From assembly GCA_947374485.1 (NCBI GenBank), contig CANCCF010000033.1:1-29255 (forward strand): a DNA stretch of 29,255 nucleotides. Reading direction: 5' to 3'. How positions within the stretch are numbered: position 1 is the first letter of the stretch; each line of letters opens with the position of its first letter. Source of the stretch: Comamonadaceae bacterium. Its GTDB lineage: Bacteria; Pseudomonadota; Gammaproteobacteria; Burkholderiales; Burkholderiaceae_C. The notes beneath the pieces were generated by a model. The model was not told the origin of the DNA. It ran no database searches and worked only from the letters and a program-made list of their open reading frames with translations. A program made the translations under genes and the position numbers. Below are positions 21,509 through 29,255 of the stretch, piece after piece.

Positions 21509-24415
21509 TTACGCCGTTTCAGCTGCGTCTGCCGCCAGCGCCGCCGTACCGTAACCCGCTACAAAGGTGGGCACGCCGCCGCGGCGAATGGCCACGGCGC
21601 AGTACTTGAACTCGGGGATCTTGCCGACCGGGTCCAGCGCCGCGTTGGTCATCAGATTGGCTGCGGCCTCGTAGTAGGCAAAGGGGATGAAGACGGCGCC
21701 GCGTGGCGTGCCGTCATCGCGGCGCACGTGGATGGCGACCTCGCCCCGGCGCGACTGCACCGTGACCACATCGCCGGCTTCCAGCCCCAAGGCGACCAGG
21801 TCGGCTCCGCACAGCGAGGCCGTGGCCATGGGTTCAATGGCATCCAGCACCACGGCGCGGCGCGTCATGCTGCCGGTGTGCCAATGCTCCAGCTGGCGCC
21901 CGGTGATCAGGACAAAGGGGAAGTCGGCATCAGGGCGCTCATTGGCGGGGATGATGTCGGCAGGCACCAAATTCACGCGTCCGTCGACCGTGTCGAACTT
22001 GTCAATGAACACCGTGGGCGCGCCCGGGTCTTCCGCGCTCAGGCACGGATAGGTCACGCTGGACTCGCGCTGCAGGCGCTCCCAGGTGATGCCGGAGATG
22101 GCGGCATGCATGGCCTGGCGCATCTCGTCGTACACCTCGGCGACACCGTCAAACTCGCCCTGGTAATTCCAGTTCAAACCCATGCGGGTAGCGATCTGCT
22201 GGATGATCCAGAGGTCCGGCTTGGCCTGTCCCGGTGGGTCGATGGCCTGCTTGCCCAGCTGCACCATGCGGTCGGTGTTGCTGACGGTGCCGTTCTTCTC
22301 CGGCCAGGCGGTGGCGGGCAGTACCACATCGGCCAGCCAGGCGGTTTCGGTCATGAAGATGTCTTGCACCACCATGTGCTCCAGACTGGCCAGCGCGTGG
22401 CGCGCATGGTTCAGGTCGGGGTCGCTCATGGCCGGGTTCTCACCCATGATGTACATGCCGCGGATCTTGTGCGGGTCACTGTCCGGGGCCAGCGCCTTGT
22501 GCATGATTTCCACCACGGTGTAGCCGGGCTGGTCGTCCAGTTTCATGTCCCAAAATTTCTCGAACCAGGCATGCGCGCTCTTGTTGGTCACGCGCTGGTA
22601 ATTGGGGAACATCATGGGAATCAGGCCCGCGTCGGACGCGCCCTGCACATTGTTCTGGCCGCGCAAGGGGTGCAGGCCGGAGCCGGGTTTGCCGATCTGG
22701 CCGGTGACGGTGACGAGCGCAATCAGGCAGCGCGCGTTGTCGGTGCCATGCACGTGCTGGCTGATGCCCATGCCCCACAGAATCATGGCGCTCTTGGCCT
22801 TGGCAAAGGCGCGCGCCACTTCGCGCAGGGTTTGCGCCGGAATGCCGCAGATGGGCTCCATGGCCTCGGGGCTGTAGCCCTTGACGTTTTCGCGCAGCGC
22901 CTCGTAGTTGTTGGCGCGCTTGGCTATGAAATCCTGGTCGGCCAAGCCCTCTTCAATCACCACGTGGATCAGGGCATTGAGCATGGCCACATCGGTGTCG
23001 GGCTTGAACTGCAGGGTGCGCCAAGCGTGTTTGCCGATGTCGGTGATGCGCGGGTCGGCCAGCACGATCTTGGCACCCAGCTTGGCCGCGTTCTTCATCC
23101 AGGTGGCGGCCACGGGATGGTTGGCCGTGGGGTTGGAGCCGATGACAAAGATCATCTCCGAGTGCGACACGTCGTTGACCTGGTTGCTCACCGCACCCGA
23201 ACCCACGCCTTCGAGCAAGGCGGCCACGCTGGAGGCATGGCACAGGCGCGTGCAGTGGTCGACGTTGTTACTGCCAAAGCCGGTGCGCACCAGCTTCTGG
23301 AACAGATAGGCCTCTTCGTTGCTGCCCTTGGCCGAGCCGAAGCCAGCCAGCGATTTCTTGCCGTGGGTGTCACGCAGGTTTTTCAGGCTGCCAGCCGAAT
23401 AAGACAAAGCCTCTTCCCAGGTGGCTTCGCGGAACACGTCCGACCAGTCAGCCGTGTCGCGGTTCAGGTTTTGCAGCAGAGCCGGGTCTTTGGAGACGCC
23501 CGCTTTGCGGATCAGCGGCACGATCAGGCGTTGCGGGCTGGCGGCATAGTCAAAGCCGAAGCGACCTTTCACGCACAGGCGGTTGTGGTTGGCCGGGCCG
23601 TCGCGGCCATCGACACTGATGATCTTGTTGTCTTTGACGTTGTAGGTCAGCAGGCAACCCACACCGCAGAAGGGGCAGACCGAGTCCACCTTTTTGTCCA
23701 CCAGTTGCGAGCCCACTTGCGTCTTGGGCATGAGGGCGCCTGTCGGGCAGGCCTGCACGCATTCGCCGCAGGCCACGCAGGTGCTGTCGCCCATGGGGTC
23801 GTTCAGGTCGAACACGATTTCGCTGTGCGAGCCACGCAGGGCGTAGCCGATGACATCGTTGACCTGCTCTTCGCGGCAGGCGCGCACGCAGCGGTTGCAC
23901 TGGATGCAGGCATCCAGGTTCACGGCCATGGCCGGGTGCGAGTAATCGCTCTTGGGTTGCTCGCGGCGCAGGGCCTTGAGTTCGGGGCGCACTGCAACGT
24001 CCATGCGCGCGGCCCAGTCGCTCAGTTCGCCGTGCTGTTGGCTGGCAGCGGCTTGGTCGCCAGAGGCGTCATTCCACTTGTAGCCGGTGTCCGGCATGTC
24101 GGAGAGCAGCATCTCCAGCACCATCTTCTGGCTCTTTATGGCACGCGGACTGTTGGCCAATGCCTCCATGCCAGCAGTAGCCGTGCGGCAGCAACTCGGA
24201 GCCAATGTGCGCTCGCCCTTGATCTCCACCACGCAGGCGCGGCAGTTGCCGTCGGCACGCAGACCGTCCTTGTAGCAGAGGTGGGGGATGTCGATGCCGT
24301 GGCGCTTGGCGGCCTTCAGAATCGTCTCGCCTTCAAAGGCGTGGATGGTCTTCTGGTCGAGTGTGAAGGAGACCGTTGCGGGGGTCACTTCATTGAGCTT
24401 GGTGGGGGCGTTCAT
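21509..24415 (-). CDS. fdsA: NAD-dependent formate dehydrogenase, catalytic (alpha) subunit
   Basis: A 968-residue molybdopterin enzyme that oxidises formate to CO2. It has an N-terminal 2Fe-2S domain (Cys47, 58, 61, 75), two 4Fe-4S ferredoxin motifs (CIQCNRCVRAC about 170-180; CVACGECVQACP about 213-224), a further 4Fe-4S motif (CPFCGVGC about 247-254) and LCVKGRF. The metal ligand is Cys392, followed by His393 (RLCHASSV), so this is a cysteine, not selenocysteine, enzyme. The bis-pterin-guanine-dinucleotide domains fill the rest. Length and layout match soluble FdsA/Fdh1A types. ATG overlaps the FdsGB-type stop (ATGA) with AGGAG seven bases upstream. Whether it uses molybdenum or tungsten cannot be read from the sequence. 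Confidence 0.96.
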   Translation of the reverse strand: MNAPTKLNEVTPATVSFTLDQKTIHAFEGETILKAAKRHGIDIPHLCYKDGLRADGNCRACVVEIKGERTLAPSCCRTATAGMEALANSPRAIKSQKMVLEMLLSDMPDTGYKWNDASGDQAAASQQHGELSDWAARMDVAVRPELKALRREQPKSDYSHPAMAVNLDACIQCNRCVRACREEQVNDVIGYALRGSHSEIVFDLNDPMGDSTCVACGECVQACPTGALMPKTQVGSQLVDKKVDSVCPFCGVGCLLTYNVKDNKIISVDGRDGPANHNRLCVKGRFGFDYAASPQRLIVPLIRKAGVSKDPALLQNLNRDTADWSDVFREATWEEALSYSAGSLKNLRDTHGKKSLAGFGSAKGSNEEAYLFQKLVRTGFGSNNVDHCTRLCHASSVAALLEGVGSGAVSNQVNDVSHSEMIFVIGSNPTANHPVAATWMKNAAKLGAKIVLADPRITDIGKHAWRTLQFKPDTDVAMLNALIHVVIEEGLADQDFIAKRANNYEALRENVKGYSPEAMEPICGIPAQTLREVARAFAKAKSAMILWGMGISQHVHGTDNARCLIALVTVTGQIGKPGSGLHPLRGQNNVQGASDAGLIPMMFPNYQRVTNKSAHAWFEKFWDMKLDDQPGYTVVEIMHKALAPDSDPHKIRGMYIMGENPAMSDPDLNHARHALASLEHMVVQDIFMTETAWLADVVLPATAWPEKNGTVSNTDRMVQLGKQAIDPPGQAKPDLWIIQQIATRMGLNWNYQGEFDGVAEVYDEMRQAMHAAISGITWERLQRESSVTYPCLSAEDPGAPTVFIDKFDTVDGRVNLVPADIIPANERPDADFPFVLITGRQLEHWHTGSMTRRAVVLDAIEPMATASLCGADLVALGLEAGDVVTVQSRRGEVAIHVRRDDGTPRGAVFIPFAYYEAAANLMTNAALDPVGKIPEFKYCAVAIRRGGVPTFVAGYGTAALAADAAETA

Positions 24416-26241
24416 GCTGCTGCTCCTGCGCTATTCACTGCGGCATTGACTTCATGCGCAAAATATTTCACCACGCAGCGCACCGGGTTGGGCGCTGCCT
24501 GACCGAGGCCGCAAATCGAGGCGTCGGTCATGACCTGGTTCAGGTCTTCCAAGGTGTCGGTGTCCCACACTTTGGCTTCCATCAGCGTGGCCGCCTTGGC
24601 AGTGCCGACGCGGCAGGGTGTGCACTGGCCGCAGCTCTCGTGGGCAAAAAAGCGCATCATGTTGAGCGCCGCGTCGCGGGCCGAGTCGTGCTGGCTGAGC
24701 ACAATCACAGCGGCAGAGCCAATAAAGCCGCCGTGCGGCTGGATGGTGTCAAAGTCCAGCGGCACATCGGCCAGGCTTTCGGGGAATATGCCGCCCGAGG
24801 CGCCGCCGGGCAAATAGGCATACAGGCTGTGTCCGTCCTGCATGCCGCCGCAGTACTCCGTAATCAACTCGCGCACGGTGATGCCGGCCGGGGCCAGCTT
24901 GACGCCAGGGAATTTCACCCGGCCGCTCACGCTGAAAGAACGCAGGCCCTTGCGGCCATTGCGGCCAAAGCTGCTGAACCAGCCAGCGCCCTTTTCCACA
25001 ATGTCGCGCACCCAGTACAAGGTCTCGAAATTGTGCTCCAGCGTGGGCCGGCCAAACAGGCCAACCTGGGCAATATAGGGCGGGCGCATGCGCGGCTCGC
25101 CGCGCTTGCCCTCAATGCTCTCAATCATGGCGGACTCTTCGCCGCAGATGTAGGCGCCAGCGCCACGGCGCAATTCAATGTGCGGCAAGGGACACGGCGG
25201 GTTGGCCTGCAACTTCGCCAGCTCTGCTGCCAGAATGGCGCGGCAACCGTGGTACTCGTCACGCAAATAGATGTAGCAGCTCTGGATGCCCACCACCTGG
25301 GCAGCAACCAGCAGACCTTCGAGAAAACGGTGCGGGTCGCGCTCCAGATACGTGCGGTCCTTGAAGGTGCCGGGCTCGCCCTCGTCAATGTTCACCGCCA
25401 TCAGCTTGGGCGCGGGTTGGTCGCGCACAATGCGCCATTTGCGCCCGGCGGGGAAGCCTGCGCCACCCAGGCCGCGCAGGCCGGAATCTTCCATGGCCTT
25501 GACCACGGCTTCGGCGTCCTGCTGGCCGTTGGACAGGCTGGCCGCCAGGGCGTAACCGCCCTGCGCACGGTAGGCGTCATAGCCGGTGCAGTCCGGCGCC
25601 ACCGCAATCGCGTCGGGCTCGGGGGAGACGCTGTGTTCGGCCAGTGCAGACGCGACAAACACGCCATCCATGCGCGCTGCGGGATGGCCTGTACGCGCGG
25701 CAGTGACTACAGCAGCCACCGACTCCGGCGTTGCCACAGGCACAGGAAATTGGTGCACCACCGCCACGGGCGCTTGTTCACAGCGACCCAGACAGGGTGC
25801 GGGAATTACGCGCACATCGGCGCTGCCCAAAATGGCAGGCAGCCGCGTGAGCAGGTCTTGCGCGCCGGCCAGTTCACAGCTCAGGCCATCGCACACGCGC
25901 ACCGTCAGGCCGGGTGCTGCGGCATCGCCCTTCACCACCTCGAAGTGGTGGTAGAAGGTGGCCACCTCGTACACCTCGGCCATGGGGATGTTCATCTCGC
26001 GGGCCAGGGCCACCAGGTGCCGGTCATGCAGGCAGCGGTAAGCATCATTCAACACGTGCAGGTGCTCGATCAACAGGTCGCGCCGGTGCGGTGCGGCCCC
26101 GATCAGGGCGCGCACCTCGGCAAGCGACACATCATCCGGCTGCCGCCCCTTGAGCTTGGATTTGCGACGGATACGCTCGCGCATATCGTCCACCGTGCCC
26201 AGGGACACGGACTTGATTTCAGGGGCTGCAGAAGAACGCAT
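24412..26241 (-). CDS. fdsB: Formate dehydrogenase beta subunit, NuoE-NuoF (FdsG-FdsB) fusion
   Basis: A 609-residue fusion of two diaphorase modules that are separate genes in Cupriavidus. Residues about 30-175 are a NuoE-like thioredoxin-fold 2Fe-2S domain (Cys117, 122, 150, 154). Residues about 245-609 are NuoF-like, with FMN/NAD motifs GLRGLGGAGFPAG and NIDEGEPGTFKDR and a 4Fe-4S site (Cys537, 540, 543 in SCGQCTPCR, plus Cys576). It passes electrons from the catalytic subunit to NAD+. The fusion resembles the two-subunit Fdh1 enzyme of Methylobacterium (family knowledge). ATG at 26241 has GGTGGAG five bases upstream. Confidence 0.95.
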   Translation of the reverse strand: MRSSAAPEIKSVSLGTVDDMRERIRRKSKLKGRQPDDVSLAEVRALIGAAPHRRDLLIEHLHVLNDAYRCLHDRHLVALAREMNIPMAEVYEVATFYHHFEVVKGDAAAPGLTVRVCDGLSCELAGAQDLLTRLPAILGSADVRVIPAPCLGRCEQAPVAVVHQFPVPVATPESVAAVVTAARTGHPAARMDGVFVASALAEHSVSPEPDAIAVAPDCTGYDAYRAQGGYALAASLSNGQQDAEAVVKAMEDSGLRGLGGAGFPAGRKWRIVRDQPAPKLMAVNIDEGEPGTFKDRTYLERDPHRFLEGLLVAAQVVGIQSCYIYLRDEYHGCRAILAAELAKLQANPPCPLPHIELRRGAGAYICGEESAMIESIEGKRGEPRMRPPYIAQVGLFGRPTLEHNFETLYWVRDIVEKGAGWFSSFGRNGRKGLRSFSVSGRVKFPGVKLAPAGITVRELITEYCGGMQDGHSLYAYLPGGASGGIFPESLADVPLDFDTIQPHGGFIGSAAVIVLSQHDSARDAALNMMRFFAHESCGQCTPCRVGTAKAATLMEAKVWDTDTLEDLNQVMTDASICGLGQAAPNPVRCVVKYFAHEVNAAVNSAGAAA

Positions 26242-26256
26242 GAAACTCCACCTGCG

Positions 26257-26282
26257 GTTTAGCCGGACTGTGCCGTCTAAAC
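26257..26282 (-). promoter_or_regulatory. Imperfect palindrome in the leader of the formate dehydrogenase genes
   Basis: Arms GTTTAGACGG and CCGGCTAAAC (minus strand) pair with one mismatch across six bases. The element sits between the transporter stop and the ribosome-binding site of the beta-subunit gene. It may form an mRNA hairpin that separates expression of transporter and enzyme, or be a protein-binding site. No T-tract follows. Confidence 0.45.
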
Positions 26283-26304
26283 ACGCTTGAATAATAGATA
26301 AAAA

Positions 26305-27945
26305 TCAGACAAAAAACTTGGCCACGCTCAGCATGGTGCGATACACGCCCCAAGCCAAGGGCAGGCCGACAGCCAACCAGGCCAGGACGACCACGATGGG
26401 ACTGACAGCGTCCGTGTTGCCGCCACTGTGATGGACTTCCGATGCGGCCGCCTTTTCGTGCGCCAGACGCTTCTCCTGGGCCAGTTCAGCGTCGGTCATG
26501 AACCATTTGCTATCCAGGGGCCGGATCAACAAATTGCAAATCAGACCGACCACCAGCATGCCCACCAGGATGTACATGGTCTGGTTGTAGACCTGCTCGC
26601 GCGGGATGCCCAGGCCCAGCTGGTACTCACGCATGTAGTTCACCACCACCGGGCCGATAATGCCGGCCGTGGCCCAGGCAGTCAGCAGACGGCCATGGAT
26701 GGCACCCACCATCTGGGTGCCAAACAAGTCGGCCAGGTAGGCAGGCACCGTAGCAAAAGCGCCGCCATACATGCTCAAAATGATGCAGAAGGCTGCCACA
26801 AACAACAACTTGGAGCCCACTGCCGCGCTTCCGGGAACACTGAAATACAGCACCCCGCCGAGCAGGAAAAATATCGAGTAGGTGACCTTGCGGCCCAGTT
26901 TGTCTGAAATGGTTGCCCAGAAAAAGCGGCCACCGATATTGAACAGGCTCAGGAGCGCAGTAAAGCCAGCGGCAACGCCCGCTATGGCCGCCAGTTGGGC
27001 CTTGTCGAGTTCACCAAACTTTTGCGTCACGCCGATGAGGGTGCCGCCAAACACTTCCTGCAACATGGGTGAGGCCATGCCGATCACGCCAATACCGGCA
27101 CTCACGTTCATGGTCAGCACCATCCACAACAGCCAGAATTGTGGGATGCCCCACACCTTGCTGACGTGAACATGGTTCTGGGTGATCATGGCGTTGTTGA
27201 CCTGGCTGGGCTTGGGCGTCCAGCCTGCGGGCTTCCAGCCGGTTTCAGGGATGCGGTAGCCGAATGCGCCCGACACCATGAACACAATGTAGATCACGCC
27301 CATGACGGCCAGGGTCGGAGCCACGCCCACATTGGTAGCAGTGGCAAAGTACTTCATCAGGTCGGCCGCCAGGGGCGAACCGATCATGGCGCCGCCACCG
27401 AAACCCATGATGGCCATGCCCGCGGCCATACCGCGGTGATCCGGGAACCATTTCATCAGCGTAGAGACCGGGGAGATGTACCCCAGGCCCAGGCCAATGC
27501 CGCCAATGATGCCGGAGCCCAACACCATCAGCCAGAACTGGTGCAGGTACACACCCAGGGCAGACAGCAGCATGCCGCCACCCCAGCACAGCGCGGCAAT
27601 GACCCCGACCTTGCGCGGGCCCACGCGCTCAAGCCAACCACCCCAAACCGAGGCAGAAATGCCCAGCAAGACGAAGAACAGCGTGTACATCCATCCCAGG
27701 GTAGAAATTTGCCAGTCGCAGCTGGTGGTAAAGAGTTGGCCGAAAAAGCCCACATCCGGGCCGCACTTGATGGCTTCCTTGATGCCCAGCGCCCGGCTCA
27801 GCGGCAGCCAGAACACGGAAAAGCCGTACGCCATGCCAATGCACAGGTGAATGGCCAGGGCGGCCGGGGGTACCAGCCAGCGGTTGAAGCCGGGGCCGGC
27901 AATGATGCGTTCTTTGTCCAGCAATCCTGGGGATGCAGTTGTCAT
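26305..27945 (-). CDS. OFA-family MFS transporter (oxalate/formate type)
   Basis: A 546-residue inner-membrane carrier of the major facilitator superfamily with about 12 helices and an extended loop near residues 55-75. Landmarks of the OFA group (OxlT relatives) include GMAYGFSVFWLPLSRALG in helix 1, LGLGYISPVSTLMKWFPDHRGMAAG (loop 4-5) and NIGGRFFWATISDKLGRK between the two halves. It lies 63 bases before the formate dehydrogenase genes, so formate import, or formate/oxalate exchange, is the likely job (inference). No oxalyl-CoA genes are present, which favours formate. ATG at 27945 has AGGAG five bases upstream. Confidence 0.9.
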   Translation of the reverse strand: MTTASPGLLDKERIIAGPGFNRWLVPPAALAIHLCIGMAYGFSVFWLPLSRALGIKEAIKCGPDVGFFGQLFTTSCDWQISTLGWMYTLFFVLLGISASVWGGWLERVGPRKVGVIAALCWGGGMLLSALGVYLHQFWLMVLGSGIIGGIGLGLGYISPVSTLMKWFPDHRGMAAGMAIMGFGGGAMIGSPLAADLMKYFATATNVGVAPTLAVMGVIYIVFMVSGAFGYRIPETGWKPAGWTPKPSQVNNAMITQNHVHVSKVWGIPQFWLLWMVLTMNVSAGIGVIGMASPMLQEVFGGTLIGVTQKFGELDKAQLAAIAGVAAGFTALLSLFNIGGRFFWATISDKLGRKVTYSIFFLLGGVLYFSVPGSAAVGSKLLFVAAFCIILSMYGGAFATVPAYLADLFGTQMVGAIHGRLLTAWATAGIIGPVVVNYMREYQLGLGIPREQVYNQTMYILVGMLVVGLICNLLIRPLDSKWFMTDAELAQEKRLAHEKAAASEVHHSGGNTDAVSPIVVVLAWLAVGLPLAWGVYRTMLSVAKFFV

Positions 27946-28070
27946 GGTGTCTCCTACGATTTATGTTCTCTGGTCGAATGCCACCGCGACATTTCCTGAT
28001 GTGTATGCGGCGCAGGCGGAGTATGTGGCCTTGAAGACACGCGCGTCCAATTGAATCGCTGCATGGTTTG

Positions 28071-28085
28071 ATTCAGTGCTTGAAT
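28071..28085. promoter_or_regulatory. LysR-type T-N11-A box ahead of the formate operon
   Basis: ATTCA-GTGCT-TGAAT is a perfect 15-bp interrupted palindrome with the T-N11-A form bound by LysR-type regulators. It is about 125 bp upstream of the OFA transporter start and just downstream of the LysR gene stop. It is the best candidate for the recognition site of the neighbouring LysR protein; no -35/-10 boxes could be placed with confidence. Confidence 0.6.
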
Positions 28086-28130
28086 GACGCAGTGCGGCAA
28101 ATGGCACTATGAGCAACAGGAACAGGCGAG

Positions 28131-29075
28131 TCAGGCCGCCAACAAGCCGCTGTGCGCCGCTGCATGGCGCAGCCAGGCGCCGTCTTGCGCCAGCACCAGA
28201 CCCGCTTCCAGCGCGCGCGAGGGTCGGGCCTGGGCGTGGGAAATAAAGCTGATGCGGGTTTTGATTTCGGGCCCGACCAGCGGGGCCGCTTCGAGCTCGC
28301 GGTAGTTGCGCACCGTGTCCACCAGGGCACCTGGCAGCACGCTGCAGACATTGCCATCGACCACGCTAAGCATCATGGTCATGATGGAATTGGTTTCCAT
28401 GGCCGGTATCACGCGCTCCCCTGCGGTGGTGAAGGCGGCATCCACAATCGTGCGGTTGTGCATGTCGGGGGTGAGCAGGCACAGGGGCAGCGCTGCGGCT
28501 TCCTTCCAGCTCATGCTCCTGGTGATTTGCAGGCCCCGGGCCTGGGGCTGGCGGGCCTGGCGCAGCAGAAAATAATGCTCGGTGTACTGCGGCCAGACCT
28601 GCAGGCGGCGCTCCTGCACGCGCATGCGCTCGCCGTAGCCCAGCGCCAGGTCCAGCGTCAGGTCTTCCAGGCCGCGCTCGAGGTCGGATGAACTCAGCGA
28701 CAGCACCACCGGCTGGATACCGCCATGGCGGGCCTGCAGCATGGCGGCAAAGCGCGCCGCAATGGGCACCGCCGTCGGCACCGCGCCTATGCGCAGCGGA
28801 CCGCGTGGCACCAGGGTTTCGCTTTGCAGTTCCTGCTGCAGGTTGGCGTGCTCATGCAGCATCAGCTTGGCTGAAGCCAGCACCCGCTCACCTTGCGGTG
28901 TGAGGCCGGCAAAGTTGCGGTCGCGCTTGACGATGACCACACCGAACTCCCGCTCCAGCGCGCGGATGGCGTTGGAGAGGGCGGGCTGCGTGATGTGGCA
29001 GGCTTCGGCCGCGCGCCCGAAGTGCTTGTGCTCCTGCAGGGCCACCAGGTAGCGCAGGGAGGGGAGAAGGTTCAT
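28131..29075 (-). CDS. LysR-family transcriptional regulator
   Basis: A 314-residue LysR protein. The N-terminal winged helix-turn-helix (about 5-64) contains FGRAAEACHITQPALSNAIRALE, and the rest is a periplasmic-binding-like effector domain with PLRIGAVPTAVP at its start. Soluble FdsGBA formate dehydrogenase clusters are often led by such a regulator (FdsR), and here it lies directly upstream of the transporter-dehydrogenase run on the same strand. Formate as effector is inference. A T-N11-A site lies between it and the transporter gene. Its start is 28 bases after the ApbC-like stop, with no strong ribosome-binding site, so it may be transcribed from within or behind that gene. Confidence 0.9.
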   Translation of the reverse strand: MNLLPSLRYLVALQEHKHFGRAAEACHITQPALSNAIRALEREFGVVIVKRDRNFAGLTPQGERVLASAKLMLHEHANLQQELQSETLVPRGPLRIGAVPTAVPIAARFAAMLQARHGGIQPVVLSLSSSDLERGLEDLTLDLALGYGERMRVQERRLQVWPQYTEHYFLLRQARQPQARGLQITRSMSWKEAAALPLCLLTPDMHNRTIVDAAFTTAGERVIPAMETNSIMTMMLSVVDGNVCSVLPGALVDTVRNYRELEAAPLVGPEIKTRISFISHAQARPSRALEAGLVLAQDGAWLRHAAAHSGLLAA

Positions 29076-29103
29076 GCGGCGACCCAGCGCTTACCGGTAC
29101 GGA

Positions 29104-29255
29104 TCAGGTGTTCTTGCTGATGGTGATGCTGGGGAACTTGCTGGAAAAGTCCTTGTTCTTGGCCGCAATCGACAGCGCCACCTTGCGTGCTACGGCCTTG
29201 TAAAGCCCGGCCAACTCGCCATCGGGCTCGGCCACCACCGTGGGTTTGCCGCCGT
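29104..29255 (-). CDS. apbC: C-terminal end of an ApbC/Mrp-like iron-sulfur cluster carrier (partial)
   Basis: Only the last 49 codons are in the window; the gene continues past the right edge. The minus-strand frame reads GGKPTVVAEPDGELAGLYKA and ends in SSKFPSITISKNT before a TGA at 29104-29106. This closely resembles the C-terminus of betaproteobacterial ApbC/Mrp P-loop ATPases, which carry iron-sulfur clusters to apoproteins. The diagnostic P-loop and CxxC motif lie outside the window, so the call rests on the tail alone. Its place ahead of an operon of iron-sulfur enzymes is suggestive but may be chance. Confidence 0.72.
   Translation of the reverse strand, partial: GGKPTVVAEPDGELAGLYKAVARKVALSIAAKNKDFSSKFPSITISKNT

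Noticed and set aside
21728..24502. A 924-codon open frame on the plus strand opposite the formate dehydrogenase alpha subunit
   Set aside because: It mirrors a clear enzyme gene; its product is rich in His, Gly, Ala and Val in the pattern produced by antisense reading of GC-rich codons, and it has no recognisable domain.
24454..26262. A 602-codon plus-strand frame opposite the beta subunit
   Set aside because: Antisense shadow of a gene with intact iron-sulfur and nucleotide motifs.
1..29255. Insertion sequences, prophage, CRISPR arrays, tRNA or rRNA genes
   Set aside because: No transposase-like frame, regularly spaced repeats or cloverleaf/rRNA sequence was seen on either strand.

Overview
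The window reads as chromosomal DNA of a GC-rich betaproteobacterium, most likely a member of the Comamonadaceae (Rhodoferax/Polaromonas/Acidovorax type). This rests on gene content and protein style: a NifA-like enhancer-binding protein, a fused two-subunit NAD-dependent formate dehydrogenase and an ApbC-type C-terminus. It is inference, since no rRNA or marker comparison was possible. Genes are tightly packed with many ATGA/GTGA stop-start overlaps. No gap without a gene exceeds 300 bases. I saw no insertion sequence, CRISPR array, tRNA or rRNA.

Region 1 (about 1-7,000, minus strand) is the most distinctive part. A GAF-AAA+-HTH sigma-54 activator (5259-6935) lies directly upstream of a five-gene cluster: tandem rhodanese, a single-cysteine OsmC-family protein, an acyl-CoA-dehydrogenase-like flavoprotein, a rubredoxin fused to its NAD-linked reductase, and a zeta-class glutathione transferase. 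The 240-bp gap between regulator and cluster holds an exact -24/-12 sigma-54 promoter (TGGCAC-N5-TTGC) and, about 125-150 bp further upstream, a near-perfect 24-bp palindrome plus a third half-site. That is the classical layout of activator sites. The cluster looks like an inducible sulfur/thiol redox pathway with its own electron supply; its substrate is unknown.

Region 2 (7,094-12,272) holds a small unknown ORF, then a minus-strand chain of FtsX/YbbP-like permease, group II truncated hemoglobin and short-chain dehydrogenase, all with overlapping stops and starts. A plus-strand GtrA-like membrane protein plus methyltransferase pair follows.

Region 3 (12,286-15,035, minus strand) has envelope genes (glycine-zipper protein, BON-domain lipoprotein) followed by an FAD-dependent oxidoreductase.

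Region 4 (15,302-20,598, plus strand) is a six-gene run: ABC importer (binding protein, two permeases, ATPase), an exported phytochelatin-synthase-like cysteine peptidase and an ElaA-type acetyltransferase. A strong intrinsic terminator sits between the binding protein and the permeases, which should give more binding protein than membrane components.

Region 5 (20,616-29,255, minus strand) is a formate module. It runs from an ApbC-like iron-sulfur carrier (cut by the window end) and a LysR regulator to an OFA-family formate/oxalate transporter, fused FdsG-FdsB-type diaphorase subunit, molybdenum/tungsten catalytic subunit and FdhD maturation factor. A T-N11-A LysR box lies ahead of the transporter. 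The encoded path would take up formate and oxidise it to CO2 with reduction of NAD+.
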